From: Puniceicoccales bacterium
GTDB lineage: Bacteria; Verrucomicrobiota; Verrucomicrobiia; Opitutales; JAIRKQ01
NCBI GenBank assembly: GCA_031268175.1
Contig: JAIRXR010000007.1
Coordinates: 26,793 to 90,792, forward strand
Reading direction: 5' to 3'
Length of the DNA stretch: 64,000 nucleotides
A program made the position numbers and the translations under genes. This document shows positions 9,032 to 18,431 of the stretch, piece by piece. How positions within the stretch are numbered: position 1 is the stretch's first letter; every line of letters begins with the position of its first letter. The notes beneath the pieces were generated by a model, which did no database searches, had not been told where the DNA came from, and was given only the letters and a program-made list of their open reading frames with translations.

Positions 9032-10603
9032 CTAAAATTTTAGTAAAATTCCGCTCGAATCCACGTTGGAAAAATCAATATTTACCAATTGCGGTATCGC
9101 CTTCGCCATTTCCAACCAAACACGGTCGAGCCACAGAAGATCGTTTTCTTCGGCGTTGAAGTAGGCGTTTAGGAGCAAGGAAAAAATGTACCACGGCGGG
9201 AAAATGCTAGCATTTGGCGGATTTATGGCTTTGTGAAATTTTTGCAATCGCCAGTCTTTGTTGATAAATGTTCCGGTGCTTTCGAAGACGGTAGCAGTCG
9301 GAATCACGACGCTAGCACGCCTCGCCGTTTCATTTTCCTCATTTCCAACGTAAAATATCTCCACATCTCCAGGAATTGCACGGGAGACTCCATTGGAAAA
9401 AATATCCTCATTGATCGATAGAATCAGCTTGCATTGGCCGGCCACGGTGCTTCGGTTCAATTCGCTGAGGTCTTCGACGATGCTATCACCTTTGGCAATG
9501 CTGTTTAAAATCGCTCCATTAAAATTAGGCGTAGCGTCATCGGACATGAGAAAGCCGTCGGCAGTCCTGCTTTTACGAAGGCAAAACGCCCCGGAAACCG
9601 CAGCTTCCAAAAATCGACGCAGCACAAATTGATCCTCCAGGGACATGCTGCCCGAACAAACGACCGATATTCTATGCCCGAAAATTGCCTTCACGATGTG
9701 CGTAATGGCCGCTCGCAGGGACACCTTTCGACCGTTTATCATTGTTTTCAGCAGCCTTTTTCTGTCACTGAAAAATTTATGCTCAACTCTGGCTGAGTCC
9801 GGAATCCATGGTCCATTCACGTGTTCATTTTCCCGTGGTACTATGCGGAAGATCCTATTTTCGCTGTGCAGGACATAGGTGTTGACGCCCACGCTACTTT
9901 CGATGGAAATGCTTTCCGTGCGCATCAAAGTCCATTGCTGCGGCTGGTGGATGTGGTTTCTATCCATGAGCGCCCCGGCTGGGCACAAATCCACGAGGTT
10001 TAGGCAGTAGTTTCCAGACAACTCCTTGCCAGGATACGGCGCGACCTCTCCACATCCGCCTTCCGTTGGAAGGAATCCGAGCACTTCATCGTCCAGAGTG
10101 TCTCTGCAAAAGCGGATGCAGCGCTTGCACCCGATGCATTTTTGACCATCGAAGATGATGTTTTTTCCAAAATTTTTGTACCTGACGTTGCACAGCTTGC
10201 CGTTTGCGATGCGCGTAAAACCACGCAACTTCATGCGCGTTGCCAGCCTGTGTATGAAGCACAAACCGACTTTGTCGCACTTAGAGCAATCGAGCGGGTG
10301 CTGCAGCAGGCACAGGGAAAGAAGTTCCATGCGCTTGCACAGCGCCTCTGGAAATTCCGTATCGATTTCGACGCCATCCCTCGCGGTGGCCGTACACGCA
10401 GACACAACAGTAAAGCCATCCACCGCTTTCGCCCTGGCGCCAATCAAGCACATTCCGCAGTGCCCCGTTTCCGTTAGCGATTTGTGATAGCACGGAGAAG
10501 GGAGTGAAATGCCGTGGCGTCTGATCACGTCGACCAGCCGCTCACCATCAGTCGCCGTCACCTCCTTGCTATTGAGAATCATCCCTATCAGCGTTGCTCC
10601 CAT
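9032..10603 (-). CDS. NuoG-like NADH:quinone oxidoreductase subunit G, shortened
   Basis: 523 residues against roughly 700-900 in usual NuoG. All N-terminal cluster ligands are present: C38, C49, C52, C70 for the 2Fe-2S cluster; H102, C106, C109, C115 for the His-Cys3 cluster; and C156, C159, C162 with C207 (DLCPAGAL) for a 4Fe-4S cluster. The molybdopterin-like domain that follows is abbreviated (about 230-523). In complex I this subunit relays electrons from NADH. MILNSKEV (Met8, 10582) is the likelier start. It overlaps the PBP2-like gene. No other nuo gene is in the window, so complex I cannot be confirmed; a hydrogenase or formate dehydrogenase diaphorase subunit is an alternative. Confidence 0.8.
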   Translation of the reverse strand: MGATLIGMILNSKEVTATDGERLVDVIRRHGISLPSPCYHKSLTETGHCGMCLIGARAKAVDGFTVVSACTATARDGVEIDTEFPEALCKRMELLSLCLLQHPLDCSKCDKVGLCFIHRLATRMKLRGFTRIANGKLCNVRYKNFGKNIIFDGQKCIGCKRCIRFCRDTLDDEVLGFLPTEGGCGEVAPYPGKELSGNYCLNLVDLCPAGALMDRNHIHQPQQWTLMRTESISIESSVGVNTYVLHSENRIFRIVPRENEHVNGPWIPDSARVEHKFFSDRKRLLKTMINGRKVSLRAAITHIVKAIFGHRISVVCSGSMSLEDQFVLRRFLEAAVSGAFCLRKSRTADGFLMSDDATPNFNGAILNSIAKGDSIVEDLSELNRSTVAGQCKLILSINEDIFSNGVSRAIPGDVEIFYVGNEENETARRASVVIPTATVFESTGTFINKDWRLQKFHKAINPPNASIFPPWYIFSLLLNAYFNAEENDLLWLDRVWLEMAKAIPQLVNIDFSNVDSSGILLKF

Positions 10604-12518
10604 CGACGGACTGGGTTGAGTCTATGGGCTCTGCGGTTTTTAACAATTCATTTTTTGAGAAATATTCGCGCAGAATTTCCATGGCCACTAGCGCGGCGCT
10701 CCGGCCATCGCCACCTGGATCACATTCGCCGCTTTCCTGCACAACCACCGTGGCGGCAATTCTGGGATCGTGGGCCGGAGCAAAGCACGTGAACCACCAC
10801 AGATTCCCACTTTTCCCTCCGTCAAAAAATTGCGCCATTCCGCCTTTTCCAGCCACGCCAATGCCGCTCAGCAATTCGCCGCCTTCGTCGATTTCTACTT
10901 CGCCTGCTGCGATAACCATGGAATCGACGAAAAATTTATAGTCATCTTCGCTAAGCCCCAGGTCCGGTCCGTTTTGCAACGATTCTCCGCCGGCACAGAA
11001 AAATATCGTTGGCCTCGTACGCAGCCTATTCGCGGCGATGGAGGCCGTGAGGCAGCAAACTTCCAGCGGCGTCGCCAGGAAATGGCTTCGCGCCGTGGAT
11101 AAATTCACCGCATCGCCACCTCCATGCAATTTTTCCGCTTCTTCTATCGGAACGGACCCACTGCCTTCATAGGGCAACTCGATGCCGCTCTTTTCGGACA
11201 ATCCCATGGCCACCGCCGCATCCACTACTGCGCCATTTTTTGCTCTTTTCGCACCTTCGCGGAAAAACGTGCCGCATCCCAGAGCAATGGCGTCGCGAAA
11301 TGTCACTGCCATCTCAGGACTGTGGTTTTTGCAGAAAAACTTTCTTCCACCTATTTCCGCCGTTCCGCTGCAAAAAATGGAGTCCGTTCGCAAAATTTCA
11401 CCGGATTTCAGGAATGCCACCGCTGAGATCAGCTCGAACACCGGACCCAGCGGAAACTTACCCTGGATGGCAAGGTTTATCAAAGCGGACTTTGCCGCTA
11501 TCTCATCGTAGGCGCCGTGGGAAATGCGTGGGACGAATGAGTTTACGTCGTAGGCTGGCTTGCTGGCCATCACCAAAATCTCACCGGTCCTTACGTCCAT
11601 CGCAACGGCGCAACTCCTGGCACCTCCGAGCGCCATCTCCGCAACGCTTTGCAAATCTCCATCGATGCTGAGCGTGACGGAAGCGCCGTGCTTCGGGGCT
11701 ACCGCCTTCAACAGATCCCTATTCCTCCCCAGCGTATCTACCTGCCACAGTTCATATCCGGGTGTGCCACGGAGCACATCATCCTTCGCCAGCTCAACGC
11801 CAGTTCTGCCAACTTGCCGCTTGCCAACAAATGTTTTCACACTCTCCGCTGATTCCTGCTCACCGAACTGATCGTCGCCAATGGCGACGTATCCAATGAC
11901 ATGGCATGCCAGTTCGCCGCATGGGTAGTGTCTTACCTCCTCAATTGTCGGTTGCACGGGCGAATCCTTCGGCAATGCGCACACTAATTTTTCGTATTCC
12001 GCCTTGGAAATGTTTTCGGCAACCTTCATCGGTAGTAAAAATTTCCCCGCCAGGTGGCGTTCGATGTCAGTGCCGGAAATTTCGTAGTTTGATCCAAGTG
12101 TTTCATTGGCAACCGACAGATATTTGCGAACCACCTCTTCCTTGGCAGTGCGGCGCAGATTCTTCGCGTCGAAGGCCCCACCCGCCTCGCCTATGGCATT
12201 GGCTCGCGACATGTACCACTTCCTAAATTCGCCCTGCAGCTCGCCGAGATGCAAATTTATGGAAAAAATCCTCCCGCGCCCGGCGAGCAAAACACCATTT
12301 CTATCGTAGATATTCCCTCGCGTCCCCAGTAAAATTACCCGTCGCAGGCTCTGCTGACTTTCCATCTTTCTGAAATAGCCGAATTGGACAATTTGCCGGA
12401 GGAAAAGCCCACAAAGCAGATACGCAAAGGTCACCGCGGTCAGAATGCGGAAAAATTTTATGCGGCCGCTGCGAAGCCTGTGAAAGTGCATGATCTCTCG
12501 CATGAATTCCAATTTCAA
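10569..12518 (-). CDS. mrdA: PBP2-like transpeptidase homologue with degenerate active site
   Basis: 649 residues with PBP2 architecture: cytoplasmic tail, one TM helix (about 23-45), LGTRGNIYDRNGVLLA at 64-79 and a transpeptidase-like domain from about 275. The catalytic motifs are missing. The SxxK position, normally PGSTxK, reads PLGPVFE, giving P359 for Ser and E362 for Lys. The SxN/SxD position reads G414-C415-G416 in ALGCGTFF. The KTG motif reads K558-G559-G560 in VAGKGGMAQFF. Surrounding residues (YDVNSFVP, GIELPYEGSG, ATPLEV) remain well aligned, so this is a pseudoenzyme rather than a wrong alignment. It overlaps the M20 peptidase gene by 4 nt. A scaffold role in the elongasome is possible. 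Confidence 0.85.
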   Translation of the reverse strand: MKLEFMREIMHFHRLRSGRIKFFRILTAVTFAYLLCGLFLRQIVQFGYFRKMESQQSLRRVILLGTRGNIYDRNGVLLAGRGRIFSINLHLGELQGEFRKWYMSRANAIGEAGGAFDAKNLRRTAKEEVVRKYLSVANETLGSNYEISGTDIERHLAGKFLLPMKVAENISKAEYEKLVCALPKDSPVQPTIEEVRHYPCGELACHVIGYVAIGDDQFGEQESAESVKTFVGKRQVGRTGVELAKDDVLRGTPGYELWQVDTLGRNRDLLKAVAPKHGASVTLSIDGDLQSVAEMALGGARSCAVAMDVRTGEILVMASKPAYDVNSFVPRISHGAYDEIAAKSALINLAIQGKFPLGPVFELISAVAFLKSGEILRTDSIFCSGTAEIGGRKFFCKNHSPEMAVTFRDAIALGCGTFFREGAKRAKNGAVVDAAVAMGLSEKSGIELPYEGSGSVPIEEAEKLHGGGDAVNLSTARSHFLATPLEVCCLTASIAANRLRTRPTIFFCAGGESLQNGPDLGLSEDDYKFFVDSMVIAAGEVEIDEGGELLSGIGVAGKGGMAQFFDGGKSGNLWWFTCFAPAHDPRIAATVVVQESGECDPGGDGRSAALVAMEILREYFSKNELLKTAEPIDSTQSVDGSNADRDDSQ

Positions 12519-13864
12519 AGCCTGGAAAAGAACAACTCAAAGAATTTTCTCCCCTTTTCCAACATGGAAATCGCGATGCTCTCATTGGGTGCGTGTATGT
12601 TGTCCTGCGCCGTTGATAGGCCGATCAGCAGCGAATCAATGCCAAGAATTTCCTTCAGTTCGGTAACAAGGCCGATGCTTCCGCCTTCGCGCAGATAAAG
12701 TGGCGTCGCACCAAATACGTCCCGCACTGCGCCATTTACAATTCCCATGGCATGGCGCAGCGTTTCGCTGGCACAGTTTGCCACGTCGAAAAAATACGGA
12801 TTTACAGCCTGCTCAAATTTCATGAATAGGGACATTTCCTTCGGACAAAGTTTTTCCAGCGTTTCTGAGAGCAGCCTTTGAATTTTTTCCGCGCTCTGGT
12901 CGGGAACCAACCTGCAGGTGATTTTTGCCGATGCGCAGCGGGGAATTATCGTTTTTATGCCCTCGCCCTGAAATCCGCCCTCTATGCCGTTGAATTCCAA
13001 CGTTGGTAAAAAACGCATTGTTTCCGCGGCGGAAAACCTAGCATCGGGTAATTTAAACCACTTTACGCCTAGGAGTTCTCGCATTTTGCCGTCGTCCATA
13101 GGCAATCTTCGCACCTGCTCCCGTTCCCAGTCGCTGGGACACGTAACGCCATCGTAGAAGCCAGGGATGTTGACAAATCCATCCTCCGCGTGCAATGCCG
13201 AGCACATGTCGACCAGTGCCTGTATTGGATTCAAGATGCATCCGCCATAGGCGGAGTGCAAATCCCTACTTTGCCCAGTTAGCTCCACTTCGCACCCGAC
13301 TATGCCACGCAGTGCCGTGGTAATAACGATGTTACTCTCATCCAAGGACCACGTATCCGCCACGAGTGCGAAATCGGCGGCCAGCTCATCCTTCATCTGA
13401 ATGAGAAACTGCGGCATACTGCAGCTTCCGATTTCCTCCTCCCCCTCCAGAACGAACTTCAGATTCACCGGTAATTTTTTCCCGGCTGTTACCATGCCAT
13501 GGACGGCGGCCAGAATCGACGCATGGCATCCCTTGTTATCAGATACGCCCCTTCCGTAGAGACGACCGTTTCTTTCGGTCAAAACAAACGGGGCACTGTC
13601 CCACAAATCGACATCATCAGCTGGCTGCACATCATAGTGGCCGTAGACGAGTATGGTCGGGCGACCGGCAACTTGCTCAGTTTTCGCAAAAATGACCGCG
13701 TGCTTGCCAATCTTTATTTCCTTCGCGTCGATGGACAGTTCCTTAAAGAACGCCATCAGGTGCCCGCGCGCACCGGCCATTCCGCTTTCGAGAGCACCGT
13801 CGGATGATACGCTTCTGTGCGAAACGTACTCCGTCAAAAAGCCTTTGAGGTCCATTTTTCGCAA
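12515..13864 (-). CDS. M20-family metallodipeptidase
   Basis: 449 residues, the usual size for M20A dipeptidases. Metal and catalytic residues are visible: H76 and D78 in VYGHYDVQP, D109 in GRGVSDNKG and E142-E143 in LEGEEEIGS. A dimerisation (lid) domain follows (about 190-330) with HSAYGG. Such enzymes cleave di- and tripeptides in the cytosol. The gene overlaps the PBP2-like gene by 4 nt and lies 18 nt after frr, inside the pyrH operon. Exact substrate is not predictable. Confidence 0.9.
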   Translation of the reverse strand: MRKMDLKGFLTEYVSHRSVSSDGALESGMAGARGHLMAFFKELSIDAKEIKIGKHAVIFAKTEQVAGRPTILVYGHYDVQPADDVDLWDSAPFVLTERNGRLYGRGVSDNKGCHASILAAVHGMVTAGKKLPVNLKFVLEGEEEIGSCSMPQFLIQMKDELAADFALVADTWSLDESNIVITTALRGIVGCEVELTGQSRDLHSAYGGCILNPIQALVDMCSALHAEDGFVNIPGFYDGVTCPSDWEREQVRRLPMDDGKMRELLGVKWFKLPDARFSAAETMRFLPTLEFNGIEGGFQGEGIKTIIPRCASAKITCRLVPDQSAEKIQRLLSETLEKLCPKEMSLFMKFEQAVNPYFFDVANCASETLRHAMGIVNGAVRDVFGATPLYLREGGSIGLVTELKEILGIDSLLIGLSTAQDNIHAPNESIAISMLEKGRKFFELFFSRL

Positions 13865-13882
13865 TTCTGTGGTGCCGAGCGC

Positions 13883-14443
13883 TCAAACCTTCATCAGGTC
13901 AGAGCTCTTCGCGTGCAGGCTGTCGTCTATTTCTTTTATGGCGGCGTCGGTTATCGTCTGCACTTCCTTTTCGATGCGCTTCAAATCGTCCTCGCCAATG
14001 GCGCCGTCCTTCTTCGCCTTTTTAAAAGCCTCCATGGCTTCCCTGCGAATGGCACGCACCTTTACTCTTCCATCTTCGGCCATTCCATTGGCTACTTTGC
14101 CGAGCTCCTGCCTGCGCTCGCCGCTCATTTCTGGTATAACGCAGCGGATAATCATACCATTTACTATGGGGGTAACACCCAAATTTGCCGCTAGGATGGC
14201 CCTTTCCACGCCTTTGACGCTTTCCCTATCCCACGGCTGAATCTGTATGGTTTTTACGTCCGGCGTCGTTATTGCAGCAATTTCTCGCAGCTTCGAAATT
14301 GAACCGTACACCTCAACAGGCAAATTTTCAACCATTCCAGGAGATGCCTTTCCAGTGTGCAGCGTGTTAAATTCTGCTAGCGTGTGTTTCACTGCAACTT
14401 CCATCGCCGCCTTTGTCTTTTTTATCTCTGCATTCGTATCCAT
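13883..14443 (-). CDS. frr: Ribosome recycling factor
   Basis: 186 residues, typical RRF length. The signature segments are present: LAEFNTLHTGKASPGMVENL near the N-terminus, VEVYGSISKLREIAAITTPD, TIQIQPWDRESVKGVERAIL and LGVTPIVNGMIIRCVIPEMS. RRF and EF-G split the post-termination ribosome. It follows pyrH by 18 nt, the conserved pyrH-frr order. Confidence 0.97.
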   Translation of the reverse strand: MDTNAEIKKTKAAMEVAVKHTLAEFNTLHTGKASPGMVENLPVEVYGSISKLREIAAITTPDVKTIQIQPWDRESVKGVERAILAANLGVTPIVNGMIIRCVIPEMSGERRQELGKVANGMAEDGRVKVRAIRREAMEAFKKAKKDGAIGEDDLKRIEKEVQTITDAAIKEIDDSLHAKSSDLMKV

Positions 14444-14461
14444 ACAAAAAATTAAAATTTC

Positions 14462-15187
14462 TCAATAGTTCGCAATGGTAGTCCCCAAGCTCTCCCCGCG
14501 GAGCACGCGACCGATGTTTTTCAAGTCTCGTTCCGCGTCGACTATAATTACGGGAATGTCATTGTCCATGCACAGCGAAAACGCCGTTGAGTCCATGACG
14601 CTGAGGCGTCGCGCAAGAATTTCTTGGAATGAAATTCTATCGAATTTTTTGGCGTCGCCATACTTTTTTGGGTCTTTGTCGTACACACCATCCACTTTTG
14701 TGGCCTTTACGACAACATCGGCGCACAGCTCACTCGCCCTCAGCGCGGCGGCACTGTCCGTTGAAAAAAAAGCCCGTCCCGTACCTCCTGCGAGCAGCAG
14801 CACTGTCCCTTCGCCGATGGCCTTCTGCGCGCGCCGAGGGTAGTATGGCTCGCAAAAATCCGGCATTGGAAGAGACGAAAGAACCACCGCCCCCACTCCA
14901 AGTTTTTCCAAACAGTCACCGATGGCCATCGAGTTTATCGTCGTTGCCAGCATTCCAATGTAGTCGCCGGCAACGCGGTCGCATCCGAGGCTCCTATGGG
15001 CGGCGGCACCGCGAAAAATGTTTCCCCCGCCGATTACGATGCCCAGCTCAAACCCGGCATCGTTGAGGGACTTTATCTCTTCGCACAGTGCCCCAATAAC
15101 TCTAAAGGAGATGGCATCACCGACGTCTCCATCTTTCAAAATCTCCCCGCTAAACTTTAAAATGCACCTTTTGTATTTTACGCTCAA
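14462..15187 (-). CDS. pyrH: UMP kinase
   Basis: 241 residues, amino-acid-kinase fold. It opens with YKRCILKFSGEIL, has the GIVIGGGNIFRG phosphate-binding segment and VVVKATKVDGVYDKDPKKY near residue 160-180. It makes UDP from UMP and is allosterically controlled in bacteria. It heads the minus-strand operon pyrH-frr-M20-PBP2-nuoG; the 164-nt divergent gap to accB must hold both promoters. Confidence 0.96.
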   Translation of the reverse strand: MSVKYKRCILKFSGEILKDGDVGDAISFRVIGALCEEIKSLNDAGFELGIVIGGGNIFRGAAAHRSLGCDRVAGDYIGMLATTINSMAIGDCLEKLGVGAVVLSSLPMPDFCEPYYPRRAQKAIGEGTVLLLAGGTGRAFFSTDSAAALRASELCADVVVKATKVDGVYDKDPKKYGDAKKFDRISFQEILARRLSVMDSTAFSLCMDNDIPVIIVDAERDLKNIGRVLRGESLGTTIANY

Positions 15188-15351
15188 AGCAATCTCACCG
15201 GACTTCTAAGGAGATCGCGGAAACAGTCAATAAAACTTACGGCAATCGCGCACAGTTCGAATTATTTTACGTCGGAACGTAGCAAAAATTTTTCCGTTGC
15301 CTCCTGGTGGCTTATTCTTTCCATTCGGCTAGGGAAGTGACAGGAGAAATT

Positions 15352-15822
15352 TTGGACATACACGAAATACAGCAGCTGGCGAATTTGGTGAAGGACACTG
15401 ATCTGCATGAGTTGGAAATCGAGCGTGGGGATATGCGCCTTAAAATAGTTAACCAGGGAACGGACGGCCACGCGACGCGCGGCGCAAGCACCACTTCTCA
15501 GCATCACGAGTGTGTTTCGGGACACGCGATCATCCGCGAAGACAGGATGTCACAGGCGATGGACCTCGAAAGTGATGCGGATTACCATCTGATAAAATCG
15601 CCCATAGTCGGAACATTTTACAGCGCACCTTCTCCGGAATCTCCGAACTTTGTGTCGAAAAATACCCACGTCGAGGCCACTTCAACCGTTTGCATCATAG
15701 AAGCGATGAAGGTGATGAACGAAATACAGGCCGAAGTGCACGGAATAATCGAAGACATATTTGCATCTAGTGGGCAGCCCGTTGAGTTTGGACAGCCACT
15801 GTTCAAGGTCAAAAAACTATGA
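15352..15822 (+). CDS. accB: Biotin carboxyl carrier protein of acetyl-CoA carboxylase
   Basis: The biotin motif EAMKVMNEI and preceding IKSPIVGTFYSAPSPESPNF identify AccB. I place the start at the TTG at 15352 (LDIHEIQQLANLV, like the MDIKEI start of known AccB) because AGGAG lies at 15342-15346, about 5 nt upstream; a GTG at 15307 would add 15 unusual residues. This gives about 156 residues. The linker (residues 45-80) is His/Ser/Asp-rich rather than Ala/Pro-rich. accC follows after 3 nt. Confidence 0.93.
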   Translation: MDIHEIQQLANLVKDTDLHELEIERGDMRLKIVNQGTDGHATRGASTTSQHHECVSGHAIIREDRMSQAMDLESDADYHLIKSPIVGTFYSAPSPESPNFVSKNTHVEATSTVCIIEAMKVMNEIQAEVHGIIEDIFASSGQPVEFGQPLFKVKKL

Positions 15823-15825
15823 CAT

Positions 15826-17202
15826 ATGTTTGAAAAGGTTTTGATAGCTAATCGCGGGGAGATCGCGCTACGCATAATTCGAACATGCCGCGAGCTTGGC
15901 ATAAAAACGGTCGCAGTTTATTCCGAAGTCGACGATCAATCGCTGCACGTCCAACTCGCCGATGAAGCCATCTGCATCGGCAGTGCGGCGAGCGCCGACA
16001 GCTACCTGCGGGCCGATAGAATATTCGGTGCAGCTGAAATAACAAACGTCGACGCCATACACCCAGGCTATGGATTTCTCGCAGAAAATTCCACGTTTGC
16101 CGAGCAGTGCTGTGACTGCAACATAGCGTTCATCGGCCCATTGCCGGAAACAATTGCAAAGATGGGCGACAAATCCTCGGCAAAGAATATCGCCAAGAGT
16201 GTCCATGTACCCTGCGTTCCCGGAAGTGACGGCGTGATCGAGAGTGAACTGGAGGCGAAAAAGCTCGCCGATTCCATAGGCTACCCGGTGATTATAAAAG
16301 CCGCTGCCGGTGGCGGTGGCAAGGGCATGCGCCTGGTAAATAATTCCGTGTCATTCTACAAAGAATACAAGATGGCACGCTCGGAGGCGGAGAAATCCTT
16401 CGGCAACGGCGCCGTGTACCTGGAAAAATACATAGAGGAACCGCACCACATAGAGTTTCAGATTTTGGCTGACAAGAACGGGAAGATAATCCACCTGCTC
16501 GACCGCGATTGCTCCATCCAGCGGCGCTACCAGAAGCTCATCGAAGAAGCGCCGTCCCCATTTCTGTCGGAAAAATTGCGCGGCGAGATGGGCCGCGCAG
16601 CCGTGAAAATCGCTGAAAAGTGTGGCTACCAAAACGCCGGAACCGTCGAATTTTTGGTTGACAGAAATGGAAGCTACTACTTCATAGAGATGAATGCCCG
16701 CATCCAGGTTGAGCACGGCATTTCAGAAGAGGTGACGGACATAGACATCGTCAAGTGGCAGCTGCTGATCGCCGCCGGGGAAAAATTGACGATCGACCAG
16801 AAAAATGTAAAAATTCGCAAGCACGCCATTGAATGCAGGATCAACGCCGAGGATCCGGCAAAAAATTTCGCCCCCTGCCCCGGCGATATAGCGCTGTACT
16901 ATTCTCCTGGCGGCTACGGTGTTCGCGTGGACTCACACGTCTACGCCGGCTACAGGATACCGCAGTACTACGACAGTATGGTGGCGAAGCTGATAACGTC
17001 CGGGGAAACCAGGGAACTTGCAATCAATAGAATGTATCGCGCACTGAGCGAATATTTGATAGGCGGCATAAAAACGACCATTCCGTTTTCGCGCGCAGTA
17101 ATGATGGACAAGGGGTTCATCGCCGGAAATTATACGACAAAATTTGTTGAGGATTTTCTTGAAAGAACACCGCTTGATGCATTGAATTTTGAGGGTTATT
17201 AG
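15826..17202 (+). CDS. accC: Biotin carboxylase subunit of acetyl-CoA carboxylase
   Basis: 458 residues (E. coli 449). It starts [19 protein letters not shown], and has [10 protein letters not shown], the glycine-rich ATP-grasp loop [34 protein letters not shown] and the C-terminal ECRINAEDP segment. It carboxylates biotin on AccB using ATP and bicarbonate. All catalytic segments are intact. It lies 3 nt after accB and 5 nt before the Asp23-like gene. Confidence 0.98.
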   Translation: MFEKVLIANRGEIALRIIRTCRELGIKTVAVYSEVDDQSLHVQLADEAICIGSAASADSYLRADRIFGAAEITNVDAIHPGYGFLAENSTFAEQCCDCNIAFIGPLPETIAKMGDKSSAKNIAKSVHVPCVPGSDGVIESELEAKKLADSIGYPVIIKAAAGGGGKGMRLVNNSVSFYKEYKMARSEAEKSFGNGAVYLEKYIEEPHHIEFQILADKNGKIIHLLDRDCSIQRRYQKLIEEAPSPFLSEKLRGEMGRAAVKIAEKCGYQNAGTVEFLVDRNGSYYFIEMNARIQVEHGISEEVTDIDIVKWQLLIAAGEKLTIDQKNVKIRKHAIECRINAEDPAKNFAPCPGDIALYYSPGGYGVRVDSHVYAGYRIPQYYDSMVAKLITSGETRELAINRMYRALSEYLIGGIKTTIPFSRAVMMDKGFIAGNYTTKFVEDFLERTPLDALNFEGY

Positions 17203-17207
17203 AAACT

Positions 17208-17663
17208 ATGGCTAAGGAAAAAATTGAAAAGAAGGGCAAGGATTCTTCCTTCTCCATCCCAGTCGTTGCCGATGATTCCACGTGCAGCATGGGTGAGATA
17301 AAAATAAACCACTCCGTGATAGCAAACATTGCGACGCTGAGTGCCAAACAAACCAACGGTGTCCTTGGCATTGGCAAGCGCGGATTCGCCAATGGCATCG
17401 CATCTTTCTTTTCGAACAAAAAATCGACGAGTAACGGTGTCAACGTTTCCGAAGACGAGTTTGGCAATTACATAATCGACATTTGCGTGACACTGAAATT
17501 CGGATGCGAACTCGCGAAGGTCGCCGCCGAGATTCAACAAAATGTCGCGGAGCACATCACAAAAATGACGAATACGGGTGTTGGCAAGATAAACGTGGTA
17601 ATCGACGGCGTCGTAACATCGGAAGAGGCGGCGAAGTGTGAAGTGGCGGAATGCGAGCTATGA
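17208..17663 (+). CDS. Asp23/Gls24-family envelope stress protein
   Basis: 151 residues. After a charged N-terminus, the core from about residue 25 (MGEIKINHSVIANIATLSAK, QTNGVLGIGKRG) through FGNYIIDICVTLKFGCELAK, EIQQNVAEHITKMTNTGVGK and INVVIDGVV is the Asp23 alpha/beta module. In firmicutes Asp23 lines the membrane via the AmaP anchor. Here it is coupled by a 13-nt overlap to a membrane protein carrying a second Asp23-like segment, consistent with such a partner pair. Confidence 0.85.
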   Translation: MAKEKIEKKGKDSSFSIPVVADDSTCSMGEIKINHSVIANIATLSAKQTNGVLGIGKRGFANGIASFFSNKKSTSNGVNVSEDEFGNYIIDICVTLKFGCELAKVAAEIQQNVAEHITKMTNTGVGKINVVIDGVVTSEEAAKCEVAECEL

Positions 17664-18217
17664 AAGAATTTCTGCTTAATCTGTGGGTTGAACACTCGGA
17701 TTTCCTGGCTAAGGTGTTGTACGCAATCTGCGGCGTTGTGGGTTTTTACGCACTGTATTTGCTGTGCAGGAAAAGGCGCATAATTCTTTCCAGCTGTGCT
17801 GATGGCTGCGTGTCACTAGCAAATAGCGCTCTCAGAAAAATCGTCGAATCCGTAGCTAGAGACGTTGGCATTCGAAAAAAAATCGGCGTGAAAGCGCGAT
17901 ATTCGCGCGGTGGCATATCCATCGACATCACCATTCGCACCGGAGCGTGGCAAAATCTGGCAAAAATTTCCGCATTGCTGCGCGAAAGGTTGCTGGATGT
18001 CCTCGTAAATGGCGTCGGATTGGTGTCCATAAAGAAAATCAACGTAGTCATTGTCGGCTTCCTTTTTGGCAAATGCAATTGCTTCCACTCGGCCGATGAT
18101 GCGCCGCTGGACCGCGGTTGTAAAAAAACCGATGCCCGCGACGCAGCTTGCGGTTACGAAGCCGAGGACAACTTTACATGTGATTCGGCGGAAGCTGGCG
18201 GCGGTGAAACCCACTAA
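17651..18217 (+). CDS. Membrane-anchored Asp23-like (AmaP-type) protein
   Basis: 188 residues with one strong membrane helix (about 20-42) followed by a soluble part whose YSRGGISIDITIRTGAWQNL and KKINVVIVGF segments resemble the Asp23 fold. This is the AmaP layout, in which a TM protein tethers Asp23 to the membrane. The C-terminal 40 residues are Cys/Asp-rich and variable. The start could be Met1 or Met4. The role is inferred from adjacency to, and overlap with, the Asp23-family gene. Confidence 0.6.
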   Translation: MRAMKEFLLNLWVEHSDFLAKVLYAICGVVGFYALYLLCRKRRIILSSCADGCVSLANSALRKIVESVARDVGIRKKIGVKARYSRGGISIDITIRTGAWQNLAKISALLRERLLDVLVNGVGLVSIKKINVVIVGFLFGKCNCFHSADDAPLDRGCKKTDARDAACGYEAEDNFTCDSAEAGGGETH

Positions 18218-18300
18218 CTAATGTGGCAATTGCAAGGATGCACACGCTGAGTTTGGCCACAGCAACGGCAGCTCAAAACTTACATCATAGAAAAATCAAC

Positions 18301-18324
18301 CGAGCGAGACACCTGCCTCGCTCG
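18301..18324. terminator. Hairpin between convergent genes, possible bidirectional terminator
   Basis: CGAGCGAG (18301-18308) pairs with CTCGCTCG (18317-18324) around an 8-nt loop. The minus-strand side is followed by GTTGATTTTT, the plus side by CTTAATTT. It lies in the 214-nt gap between the AmaP-like gene and pntAB. The remainder of this gap holds nothing I recognise. Confidence 0.5.
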
Positions 18325-18431
18325 CTTAATTTGCATCAAACTAGATCTAACATAGAAGCATGCTGCTTGCTCTGCTTCCATGCTCTGTAAGACCATGGCC
18401 CAGCAAATTTGTTCAAAAAATTGAAAAATTT

